Shown here: positions 23,560 to 36,021 of the stretch, piece by piece
Layout of the letters: every line of letters starts with the position of its first letter
Position numbering within the stretch: position 1 is the first letter of the stretch
NCBI GenBank assembly: GCA_002633005.1
Contig: NMRA01000116.1
Location: forward strand, 404,474 to 468,473
DNA from: Phoronis australis
Lineage: Eukaryota > Phoronida > Phoronidae
DNA length: 64,000 nucleotides
Direction of reading: 5' to 3'
The notes under the pieces: generated by a model
Told to the model about the DNA's origin: nothing
Seen by the model: the letters and a program-made list of their open reading frames with translations, nothing else
Database searches by the model: none
Made by a program: the position numbers and the translations under genes

Positions 23560-23789
23560 GAGAAGCGTTTCCTCGACTCACTGATGATTCCGATGTTCTT
23601 GGTGGTAACGGAAATTGATTTTTAACACCATACGAAATAAAAAAATTGCAGGCGGTCAGATGCCTGAATTGTATCGAACTTGCGGAACCACTGCACAAAA
23701 TACGAGATTTGAGATTCACCAGAACCCTGTTCCTGAGAGAGGTTGCAGAAGTCAGTAGTCATAAAGGCCTATCTAGGCCGCATTCACCT

Positions 23790-24265
23790 AGCTGTTACTG
23801 ATGATTGGCATTTGAACCAAGTCTCTGTCCACAGATAGTGGCACAGCCACAATTGTCTCCCCTTGCCGAGCCATCTTGCTTAACATTCTACCTCAGTGAT
23901 TCCCATAGCACGTCTGATTACCTCATTTTGCTTCTGACCTAAACAAACTAGTGATGAACCAGAACAAATGTCCACAGCGGAAGTTGCTTCCACACACCGT
24001 CATCGTGTAGCATCCATAAAATTATGGGACGACCAAACCTACAGACAAACACCGGTAGCCGAGTAAGTCACGTTCCTCTGATCTCGGTGCTTGGAATTTG
24101 ATCCAATTTATGACTTTCCACAAATAGTGTCCATGACTTTCCACAAATAGTGATCACAACCACCAATGGCAACCTTTTTCTGGTCATCTCAGTCACTTAT
24201 CCTTCTACCCAGATAAACCGGTGATTTCCCTAAGCAAGTGTGAATCATCTCGCTTTCACAGAAAA
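23790..24265. repeat. Diverged tandem duplication with a 22-bp local repeat
   Basis: The segments at about 23790-23935 and 24070-24260 share ordered blocks (TTGAACCAAGTCT versus TTGATCCAATTTA, CACAACC, CTCAGT, GATTTCCC-type). Within the second segment, a unit containing CATGACTTTCCACAAATAGTG is repeated immediately. No function is recognised. Confidence 0.35.
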
Positions 24266-24755
24266 TTTGCTCTCGTGGACTCATTAGAAGTTCATGGTTT
24301 ATTTACCCCATAAAACGTTCCCGGGGCACACAGACCATTATAGCTTCGCCCCTGATGGCGAGCCTCCATTTGTCAAGCTTCCCCCTGCAAGAAATGCAAA
24401 CGAGTAAAATTTTAACGATATGGTCACATTTTCACGCGATGGTGGGTTGTTATATCATATCACTGACCGGAAATCTTTACTTGTCTGTTCATGTCGGGAA
24501 ATTTTCTATAATACACATGTCAGATTTAGACCCCGTTAAGACCAACACGGACATATTTTTCAGCCTTGAAAAATCACCCATTGTCATGTTTCAACTTTGA
24601 AAAAGTTTCCTTGAAGATCATTTTTGAGGGTAAAATGAAATGCTACACCGGCACTCGTATAGCCGTTTGCTCATGGCGTAGTGCCCAGCCTCGACTGTGC
24701 ATCACTAACACAAGCTACCAGATTCACCGACACAAAGGGTTTACTGACTGATCAT

Positions 24756-24909
24756 GGGCGGATCCAGGATTTTGAGTTGGGGGGTGGCAGGGCAGAGTAT
24801 TAGCCAGGATTTTGCCTGTCAGACCATTGGCACTCCCGAACTGCCCAATGGAATCTTAGAATTTTAGGGGGGGCATGGCCCCCTTGGCCCCCCCTATAAA
24901 TCCGCCACT
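24756..24909 (+). mobile_element. GGCGGATCCAGG family MITE, copy B
   Basis: A 154-bp copy starting GGGCGGATCCAGGATTTTGA and ending CCCTATAAATCCGCCACTG, with the G-run/C-run core GGGGGGGCATGGCCCCC. It is the best-preserved short form. Confidence 0.65.
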
Positions 24910-26716
24910 GCTGACAGCCTCATTTTGACATGACACCATTAGGGTATGTTGCTTAAAACTATGAATGATGTTGCTAATATGCCTAAAATTTCCGTTTAAA
25001 TGACAGCATTACCCAAAATATTGACATTTGTACGAGGAATAAACCTTGGTGGCATCTTGGATTTCATGCGCGAAAGACTGTGGTCCTGGTTGATAATAAT
25101 ACAATACCTGATCTAAGTTTGGTCGCCCAAAATAAGCCCCAAACTTTTCTATTTTCTCCAATAGAGGCAGGAACTTCAAACTTTACGGACTGTAAATTGT
25201 ATATTGAGCTTATACTGATGTTGAACGTTTTTAATGCTTGCGTTTTGGCGGCGTCCCTGAGGTTTTACCGACGCTTGCTACATTTAGTCGAATGAAGTAC
25301 GAAGAGCAGGGAATGCCTGTAGAGATAGTCTAGTTGAGCTGACAAGATAGTCAAATTGAAACAAAGCCATATAACATTGAATTTAAGCATTTTTACGTCA
25401 GGTACTCAAAATATCCCCCCTCAGCATAAAAGCACAACTCGAGGCGCCTTTCCAAATTGAAAAACGCGATGCTCTATGCATTCGTCGATCGCTATATTGA
25501 CACACTGAACAATCGTTTTTCAGCGCTTTCAGCACTGTTTGTAACAGAACTGTGCAGTTTCATCCAAAATAGAAAAGAAATTAATAGCCAAAGTTTGAGT
25601 TCTGGTGCGGGAGAATTTTATCCTCTACAACGCACTAGAAGTCTAGAGTATGATTCTTGCATTGGCTAATGAGTCATCACGTTTTATAAATGCCATAAGT
25701 AATGCACCAATAAGCGTATTTGAACTTACAAAGTTTAGATAGCCCTTTGTAAGTAATCAAAATTAAAGAGATATCGAATTAACTTTGTATTGAGCAATGT
25801 ATGAGCCGATATTGGCTATTCTAAACCTCTAGCTTACAAGTGTCTTACGTTAAAAGACACGAAAAGTGATAAAATACGATATGGTCGACAGCCTAGCTCC
25901 TGGTTCCTCGACTAAATTTCAATTTAACACCAAGATACATCTTTCTGAGCGACAAGTGTTCGGAACGTAATCTGATTTCCCATAAACTAACCAAATAACT
26001 GGCGATAAGTTCTAACAAAAGTTTTTATCGCCGCGGCTTAGAGATTATAATTTTTCATTGAATTTATCAGTGCCGAATTCTTACGAGACTCGATTTATAA
26101 AAGGAAATAGAATTTGTCAAAATAGGTCTTTGTTAAAGTTGTATATTATCATTTATTTAATAAAAGATCGTTTTACTGTTAATTATATATGGGGTGAGGT
26201 TTGATTGCGCACGATCAAATAGTCTTGAAAAATAGCGTGTTGTGAAAAGGGATTTTTATTAAAAGTTGGGATTACATTTACCGTACAATTGCGTAGAAAT
26301 TGTTTAATCAGGCAACATTAATATCTTCTTGGATTTGATGTTTGGCCGTGGCGGAAGGTGACTCAGAGAGATTAATGAATTTTGTACACGAACAAGCGAG
26401 ATGAATTACTTTCCATGGTACCTAAACTAATGGTCGCAGTACATGCCGTGTTGTGAACTTGTTCTGATTTGGACAAGCAGGTCATAGGAGTGCACATAAG
26501 CCTGCTCGAGGTTCAACGGGATCCTCCCAACTGATGTGATTAATACGCGGGTCGTCCGCGTGTCACAGGGACAAGATAACTCCACGTAGATATCTCTGCG
26601 AATATGATTAAACTTTTCGACCAAAGCTGGATTGCATTAGTTGAGTGGAATTATCGAACCTCTTCGAGATGTATCCACAGAGATCAAGGTTAGATGCATC
26701 TTGAGAAAATTTCAAC
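24910..26716. other. Upstream flank of the receptor guanylyl cyclase
   Basis: No coding region supported. The promoter and 5' UTR of the cyclase should lie in the right part, but no convincing core element is visible. Confidence 0.4.
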
Positions 26717-29700
26717 ATGAAAGTTCCTAAGAAAGTGAGATATTTGGATAAAGTTTTCATATTCGTGTTTGTTTTCTCGGTCGCGAAGGGTGACAGTAAC
26801 CAGACGAACTCTGTCCGAATTGGATTACTCATCCCATGGGAAAGAACAGAGTACGGTGTCGAAGGACGGGTTTCCGCTGGAGCCGTCTCTGTTGCAGTCG
26901 AAGACTTTAAGTCTTTGAATTTGTTGCCCGGATATAACGTGAGCATTGAATGGCGAGATACCGCTTGCAAATGGCGACAGGCCGCCAAGAATGCAATAGA
27001 TCTTCACCAGTTGGGTGCAGATGTCCTGATAGGACCGGTTTGTCCGGAAGGCAAGTATTAATTAAAACTTTGATGAAGCCTGTTATGCTGGATAATGCAT
27101 AATGCTCGTCAGCGTGCGTGTTTGGTCTCTAAGATTGTATTCAAATCCTTCGATTATTTCCTACACCAGAAAGCAAAATTTACCATAGGAAGGGGGTTGA
27201 TTTTGCAATTGGAATAAATATTGACCCTGTTTCGAATCAAATTAAATGTGAAACTGCATTTATAAGAGTAGGTGATTTGCGTTATAACTTGCATCCTAGA
27301 GAAAACATTTTGCTGTGCTATTCTATGTACAGTGTGTACGTCACACGGATAATCTTGCGTTATCAACATATACCAAAAAATGCAATGATTCAAGGATCAC
27401 ACTAAACAGCAGATAAAACACACTTAAAAGGAGAGTCAAACTTGGGAACTTGTGTCATAACAAATATGGAAATAACGTAGCCGTTACCCAATGGTCAAGA
27501 TCAAGATTTTGGTCCACGTTCAATCTCAAACTATTCTTCTGATGAATTTTTAGAAATGATTAGTGCAGGGTACAAAAACTGTGTCTCTCAAACTAATTCT
27601 TCCATTGAATTGTTATTGGATAAATATACGAGTTGGAAAACTAATAATTAAGGAGCTAAGGGAATTGAATACATCGATTGATTGGACAATATTAGACTTG
27701 CACGTGTGTGATTGGACAATATTAGACTTGCACGTGTGTGATTGGACAATATTAGACTTGCGTGTGTGATCACGGCGGTAGTTACTGCATGCTACAGAAC
27801 TACAGAGTATTTAATGACTTAAAGTCATGCAGTTAAGAATTTAAAGTTTATCATCGAATTAGGACATTCGGCAGTTTAGCAAGTCAAACTAAATTGTGTA
27901 CGGCGTTATCACCAATGAATTAGTTCCCGTCACCAGTTAGAAAAGAGACCCACCTTTAAATACCTTAAGTTATTAACTTCTCTATAACGACAGTGACAGG
28001 AATTTATTACTTGGAATTTTCTCGCTACTAGACTTACGCAAAGTTGATGATGTATGAGCTGGTCACTGTATCAACATGTTGATAAGGTTTTTAATGAACT
28101 GTGGTCACTGTGTACATTTGACTCCTCAGTGTTATCAACATTATCATTTGACCATTATTAATATTAGTTATTTCTAATTCGAATTTTCGTAATAACTAGT
28201 TGAACGAATTAAATGAATTGACCTCATCCTCAAGATCGTCATCATTATTGCGAGGAATTAGTATTTCACTGCTGATTTTCCATCTTTCTCGTTTACTGAT
28301 TTGCATACTGTCTTTGTTGTGGTGTAACACCACGCGGATCCGGGGGGGGAGAGGTCATGGCAGGATACGATCGAAACAAACGTCGCCGATATGCCTTTTT
28401 AGGGGTCAGGACATTTCCTTCGGAAATTGAGACAGACCCACCTCTTGAGGCATCCTAAATACACCAGAGGGGTACGAGAACTCAGGAAAAACGGGTTTCT
28501 GGATAAAATGGCCATTAAATATTTTTTCATAACATATATTTGTCGTAGGCAAAACGCAGTTTTAATTACACTGGTGCTTTTAATATAGTTTCTCGATTTT
28601 GACCTATTTCAATGACATTTGTGATGTTGGTGTACTAGCACTCATAAACAAAATTCGTTGAACAACATTTGTCAACTTGACAAGTTTGAAGCTGCTATAA
28701 GCTATTTTTTGTTTCAGACCACAAACAGTTATGAAATTGGTCTCAACGAGTTTCTTACTGAGTTTTCACCTGTTTATTTCACCTAGCAGACAATACATAA
28801 AATAATACATGCGCCTGATCGCAAACTGCAGACTTTAAAAGCAGACAGTGGCCAAGAACAGAAAGCTCATCATTGCTTCAACAGTTTAGTTTGTCACGGT
28901 GGCTCACTTTATGCGACGAGCGTGGTCTGGAGCAATAACGTTCTTTCCAAGCCTATACGTGACTTCCCACCTACTGTAAGTAAGGAACAGTGCGAGACCG
29001 GAACTGCGTTCCGTAGATGTAGGAATCTCGCGAAAACACAAAACTTCGCGAGATGCCGCCATGCATCACAACACAATCACACTAGCTTTTGTTGCGAGTG
29101 TCTTAGGTCTCGGAAGTGGCCTAATTGGAAAGTTCATTTCTCCGTGACGGAACGCGGGTTTCAGTCACAGCTTTAATGGCAGAACAATCTTCCAATCTCT
29201 AAAGGTGGCATGTTCTCGGTGATTACGGTCTTGAAAAGTTCACCAATTTTCATACCAGATGAGTACAACAGTTTGAAGTCAAGCATATCATGGATTGACT
29301 CATTGTTCCTCAAACGTTGTTGTTCAACGAAAACTGAATCAAAATGCCGAATATATTGGACAGGCCCTGCTGAACACTGCAACCCAATGGATAACAATAT
29401 AAGGCGGAGACAGTGCAGACAAGATGGACGCCTTTCGTGAAAGTAACGGAGAAAATTTAGTTGCCCAGGAGTAAAAATTGAAGTAGTACTGACGATAAAT
29501 GCTGAAATGATTTCAATTTCACCAGTACACGAACCAGCTCGTTACATTATAACGAAGTACCACAAAGTGCGAGCGAATAAACTTGCTGATTAATGGCCCA
29601 AAATATCTGTCTCGAGGAGATTAAAAAACCCACTATTCGTCTATAATATCCCTGCAGAAAAACGCGTACAAAACGTAGCCGGTGAGTGTTATGGTGAAAA

Positions 29701-32406
29701 CCTTTCTGTGCATACTGTATGCTAGTCTAGTCTGCACTCGACCCGCTCTTAAGCTTATCACTTTTTGGGTAAACAAAGGCGTTCTCAATATTTCTATCAG
29801 TCAATAATCTATGTAACAAATATGAGAAAATCGCTTCTTATCACTTTTGTGACTGAAAAGCGAGGTCTACGATTAAGATAAAGTGTATTGTCACACCAAC
29901 CGGTATGAGGAAGAATTATGAAATCGCTAACCTTGGATAGGAATCAGTAAAGTTCAAACACAACGTTCGTAAAGCACGAATCTTGTACAATAAGGTAACG
30001 TGAAGAATAGCAGGGCTATGGATGCAAATCGCAATTAATTAGCGTGCCGAAGACCTTCATTATTTCAATGAATAATAGATTCTGAGGTACGTAGTCATCA
30101 GCATGCATTTTTCAGGAGCTGAAGCTATTTCATAAATGAATTTAATTTTTTACGTTTTTCGACAAAACGTTTACAGTCTGCGTTTGATAGGTGACAATAT
30201 CAACTACACACGACTCAAGCAAGACATTACTGGCTTTATAACCATCACATGGTCTAGACCCGGGGTCACATGTCTGAGCTAGAACTCCAAATTATTTTTT
30301 GATGTTTTCTTGTCATCTGCACTTCTAACTTAAGATAAGCGCCTATGATAGTGTGCAGAAATACATTGTAGTTAACATGGGTGAATGCTTACCTCACAGC
30401 CACTTCATGGGCACACCCGGAGGGGGGGGGGTGGGGGGCTCGAATGAGCCCCCAAATTTGGTGAATTGAGCAAAAGGTCCGCCTCAGTGAAACAACAAGT
30501 CCGAGTAAACGAGAAAAAGTCCACAAAATCCACGGGAAGTCGGCGCGGATACACAATTCCTGGCCCCGCTTTTTTAGTCCTCGTTGATTTCTTTCAGTAA
30601 AAGGTCCGCATAGCGAAAAATTCGAGCCCCCTATATTTTAGGCTGGGTGCGCGCATGCAGTAGTAGGACGACAAGATTGTACATTTAGTCACACGTCTAC
30701 AAAACTATATATGTATCTGAAAGAGAAGAAATTACATAAAACTGGATTTTTGACTTTATATTATTCTGTCATTTATTAGATCACGACGATGCTTTTTAAT
30801 AAAATGTAGTGAAAAAGAAAGGTACGTTCATAGCAAAACAACAGAATCCATAACATGAGGAAATTTTTTATCATACGATAAAATCTCAAAACCGCTGTTA
30901 CAGATTTTTTTCATACAAAGTCCTATTTTTGATAGCCCTTCATGTTCGATGATTAGACTCTTGATAGCGCAAGTATTACTGTCATAAGGAAAACACCAAT
31001 CGAAGTGTCTTTTAACTGGAAAAATAAGAAACTATCTACTATTCATCACCGCGATTTGAGTTTCCATGTGCGAGACTCGTGTTTGGGGGCAGGGCTTTGT
31101 GTTTGAAGGTAGGAAACTTATTCGTATTCTAGGTACGAGATTTGTAGTTTTGGGGTTTATACTCGCTCCGAGTTTGAAGGTAACATATGTTTATTCGCAT
31201 CTAATGAGTTACAAACCCTGGCAGCAAACTACAACGTCGACATAGCCGACCTCCACGTCGACATCTTCAACCACCACGTGCCAGCAGTGAATTCTCCTTT
31301 TCACGTGCTGCGATATAAACAACTCATAGTCAGGGCCTCAGATAAGATCCACATCACAAATTGTACCCATGAGTTTGAAGTTCATCAACATAGCGCCTGT
31401 CGTAGTTAATTGGTAGGGTCTTGAGCATGCATTCACTCGAATGTTATCTTTGAGCTTGCCATTCATGGGAATCAAGACCTTGTTTTACGAAGATTATACA
31501 TTGAACTCATAGGTACCCAAGGAACATGAGAAGCTTCTAGGCTTCTACTGTGACTGTGCTTTAGGTTTTCTAGACACGCAGTCCAGATTGTAATTCTTTA
31601 AAGATTTATTTCACTTTAATTTATCATTCCTTGGTTTGGACATGCTGCGGAACTGGCAATGCCAAGAAGCTTGAAAGAGTTCCACACAGGGTTCTCAAAT
31701 TCGTTCAGTGATTGTAATTCTAGTTATGCTTGTTTACAAGTGAAAGCAGGGCTTCCAACACTTGATTTTATTGAACATACTTAGGCCACGCCCACCATAG
31801 TTACAGTTGCAATGTCCGACAAACTTAAAGCAAATATGATAGAAATCCTTTGCGTACGTACTACAACACTAGCGATTCTTTACGAAATGTATCGACGACA
31901 TATCATTGAAACTGCTAGTGAGTAGGAACCAGATATGGTCCAGGGGTAAAATTAAAAGGTTACAAATGTGTTTCCTGCCGAATAACGCAGGTTGATGGTT
32001 ATTTTTGGATAGGATTGTCATCTTGAAATTATTAACTTTGGCAGAGGTATTAAACAGCAAAAGTTGTTTTATTTTTGTGATTTTATTGTAAATCACCGAC
32101 CACTAACAAAGGCTTCCAGTCAAAGTTAACTCTGAAATTGATCGACGCCAGCTGATCAAAGCCGGTTTGAAAAGGCCAAGAGTTATATCTCCTGGGTGTG
32201 CGTGAGAAAAAGAAGCGACGAATCGAAGCACTTTGGAAAATTTACTTCTCTGGAATAAGTCTTTGGGAACAAGATCTCGCGCTGTGCTGGCGTGTGAGAC
32301 GAGATGAACATTTCCAGAAATGCCGAGCTTGCTCGTGTAGCCAGCCGTGTGGGTTTACACTCCTCTCCCGTCTTCCAGAAATAGATTTCCTTTAATTATA
32401 ATAATA

Positions 32407-32465
<59 letters not shown>

Positions 32466-35400
32466 ACAAATAGATAAAAACAGAGTAGGTGTCTTTCCAG
32501 ACGCGTTAGAAACCAACATATACTTATAAATACAACAATCACAATTACTATGGAATCCCTTACATCAACAGGAAGCACTATTAACACGTTTTTCTGGAAC
32601 AAACTAGCATGCGGTCTTGGCAATCAATCGCAAATCTCTCACACTGTTAACTGACATCAAGGAGAAAAACCTTTCCACGTCATTAAATGAAGTAAAGTTG
32701 ACATTCAGTCAATTAAACAAGTCTGATCTGATTCATGCTTACTTTTGATTGGTTTTAAACGTAAACCTAAAACTGTTTTTGAAAACCTTATAATGTTTCA
32801 ACCATAGACATCTAAAATAGATGTCTATGATTTCAAGTCTGAATCCTTCGTTGAGCCTCAAAAATTTTCGAGTGTTCTCGGTCAGTTGGCACCATAATTA
32901 TACAAAACCGGCTTTCCTAAATTACCAAATCCACTGTGAAAATCCTGAGCGCTTCTCTTTGTATTGACCATCTTTCGAAAGATTATTATTTTATGTTTAT
33001 TTTTTATTTTACACTCATATTTCTAAATCGTATCAGTCATAATAAATGACCTTTATCTCGCCTATATGCCGTCTCCTTTTTATCTCTGGAAACGGAGCTT
33101 GCGACGCACCTATCGTTTTCGGGACATACGTCGAACATAAATAACCCCATCAATTACAAATGCTTATGCAGATTGTTTGGAGTCACGTGTTCTTGGACAC
33201 CATGCCTGAACTCAAAAATTGCGAATAAGACGGTGCCTGAAAGTCACGTGGTTCAACAGTCAACAGTGTCGTGGGTCACTGGTGTCAGAGATTTTAAAAG
33301 AAATACACAAAGTACTTTTGACGAAAATGCTCTGAATAAGGTTCTGTTGTACTTAATTTATGCTTTTTATCCAAACTTTATCGTGGCCAACTGTAGCGCT
33401 CAAACTGTGTGGAAATACGGCATTTGTGTCGATTATCTTGTAATAGGCCTCTTCTCATTTAATGGATCCCAGCTCTATTTCTAGCCGTGAAAGCTGTGGC
33501 CATGTTGGCTTCAGTTTGGACCACCCCTATTGTCACGTGGTTTGGACCAGGAGAACCAATGCAGTACAACAGCTTTTCAACAATGGCGAGAATGTTCGGA
33601 TCGTCGAGCAAACTGACTTCAGCCTTCATGTTGCTTCTACAGTATTTTGACTGGAAAATAATTGGCAAGATTATTTTTATTTAATTCATTTAAAGGGTAA
33701 CGCGTCATAATAAATACAACACCAAAACAATAATTAACGCGAGTAAAAAGACTACTGGCTATTTCTAATGAGTGAAACTTTAGATCTTATTTTACTGAGA
33801 GACCATTGTCCTCATTCTAGACACAGTTCTTAAAACCGTAAAGTCATATTCAGCGCCTTCTTTAAAAACCTGAAGTTGTCTGACAACCCGTAGAAAATTT
33901 TGTAGTACGGGTCTGAATGTTGCTACACTCTGTAGCAAGTTAGGTTCCCTGTACGTTTCTAACTGTCAAGTTTTGTATTTATTTAAGTTTGTAGACGCAA
34001 TACAAAACACGTTCACAAGCTACTTTAGAACCATTAGGCACCTAATGTTAACGACCAATGTGGTCCACTGGTCTTCAGTTGGTGATAGCCGTGAGTTTGT
34101 TCCCCGTGCTTGCAAGAGAGAGGCGCCGAGTGAAGCCATAGGCTATGAAGCGTGCTTTTTACCATGAAACATAGTAGCACTCGCAGTAGTACTTAAATAG
34201 ACCAGAGAGATTATACTAATCTATTGTTTATTGACTACTTGTTATTGTGGCAACAGGTATTATCATGAAGCAGAACGATCCGTGCCAAGCTGTCGTGAAC
34301 GCCATCTTACGAGAGAATGGCACTGTTACAGTCGGTAGAGTAGAGAGGTATAACGACTTTTCGCCGCACGTAACGCACATGCTGACAAACATTCAGGATC
34401 ACTCAAGAGGTAGGGGTTTTTATAGTCAGATACTTTTTTGTGGAAAATGTGCCAAGCTAGATTTCTCTGAGGCATGTCATTTATTTTTTCAAAATCTTGC
34501 GTCTTTGCTGTCTTGTATTTTTACAATGTTGTATTTCTATGATAACGTCACATTGAAATTGGCCAATATCGCAAGTGACCGTATTTTCAACGAGTAGAAA
34601 GTTACTTTCTCAAAAAGGACGAATTTACTTGATACCATTAGGAGTATATCATCAACATGTTACATGATCACTGTCTGGCCGGGATTTTGCGAGATTATCA
34701 TGTTATAATTTTCGTACTTTTCAATACGTGATTACCCTAATTATACATGACGTAACTGAGGATGTGTTCACGTTTTACCCTGTAGTTGTGTTTCTGTGCA
34801 TGCCAAAGGAAGATGTGCGCACGCTTCTTTTGGAAGCCAAGGTTCAAGACATGACGTCAGAGGAATACATGTATATCGCTTACGAAATGCCACTGACAAA
34901 CCCAACTGACGGGTTAGTTGAATCTTCGGAGGACGTCGAGTCAACTTTACCTAATTTATTGACCATTGGAGAGATGAGTGACGTCAGCAATGGAGTGAAG
35001 GTTGAGTTTGAACGCAGAGTCAAAGATCAAGTAAAGAGAAACCCATTTAATACAAGGTTAACGCCCGAAGACAAGGTAATAAACGTGAACCATTTACACA
35101 TTCACATACAGATGACAAGCTTCACAGTATAAGTAAAACAGTAAAAGATAGTGATATTTCTTCACACTAACTGTCGGACTAGATCTATTTTATTTACAAA
35201 AGTGAATGTGCATTTTTGCGACAAGCAATATATATAAATTAAATTATACTCGACCATGTATTTCTTAGTCATTAAACTTTGTTTTTCTTTATACAGGAAA
35301 CTTGCCGATCCCGCTTTTCAAATTACAGAACTTTGCGTCTGTATCACGGTATTTGTGTAGAAAGTTTTAATTATTCTTTCACACATTTTTATTTCAGTCA

Positions 35401-36021
35401 TTTGTACTGTTTCTAGGTGGATGAATATGCCCATTACTTGTATAACGCCGTGCTTCTTTACGGATACGCCGCAAACAATTCCGTGGCACAAGGAAACCTG
35501 TCGTCCAAACTCACTTTGACTTCATTCAAAAGTATGTGGTAACTAAGTTATCATTAATATTTGATATATTAGATTAACTACTATTAATATTTAACATATT
35601 AGATTAATTAGCTATTTTATCTTATTAAGATAAAATAGCTAATTAAATATATCATGCATTACCTTGCATGGATCTTGGATAAAAATGCTTTGCAGATCTG
35701 TGTTAGGGATTGTCAAAGAAATTTTCGAAATTGAATGTCTCGTGAAAAAGATCAACGCTACGTAACAAGATAATGTATAGACTATTATTACGACTTTGCT
35801 TGACTTTTTAGCTTTGGTTGGCACGTCCATTCGCATCGACGAGAAAGGAGACCGCATTCCCAAATATGCCATAAAACATTTTCAAAAGGGCGCTTGGCAG
35901 ACTGTGGCTACCATTACTGACAATGTGTTCGTTAATAAACGCGACATCCTTTGGCCAGGAGGACAAGAAAGTGCACCTAAAGATATCCCTCCATGTGGTT
36001 TTAAAGGCGACAGGTGTCCTG
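26717..36021 (+). CDS. Receptor cyclase exons 1-6: signal peptide and ligand-binding ectodomain
   Basis: Residues 1-427. The ATG has A at -3. A hydrophobic stretch ([14 protein letters not shown]) ends near residue 26 as a signal peptide. The ANF-receptor fold follows: [43 protein letters not shown], then [14 protein letters not shown] and the juxtamembrane [12 protein letters not shown], which parallels the CGFDNE-type region of natriuretic peptide receptors. Possible N-glycosylation sites include NQT near the mature start and NGT and NNS. The ligand cannot be predicted. Confidence 0.88.

Larger units (their letters stand above)
27051..33484 (+). other. Receptor cyclase intron 1 (GC-AG), repeat-rich
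   Basis: A 6.4-kb intron with donor GAAG|GCAAGT and acceptor TTTCTAG. It holds a 30-bp minisatellite, a copy of a TCTCGCGA-containing repeat, a G-run element, an ATG microsatellite and a 27-nt hairpin. No internal gene seen. Confidence 0.75.

Noticed and set aside
27563-27769. Frame with 10-residue repeats ([10 protein letters not shown])
   Set aside because: Translation of the intronic 30-bp minisatellite.
27680-27769. CRISPR-like array
   Set aside because: Contiguous repeats without spacers, in a eukaryotic intron.
32347-32529. Poly-Met and poly-Ser frames
   Set aside because: Direct products of the ATG microsatellite.
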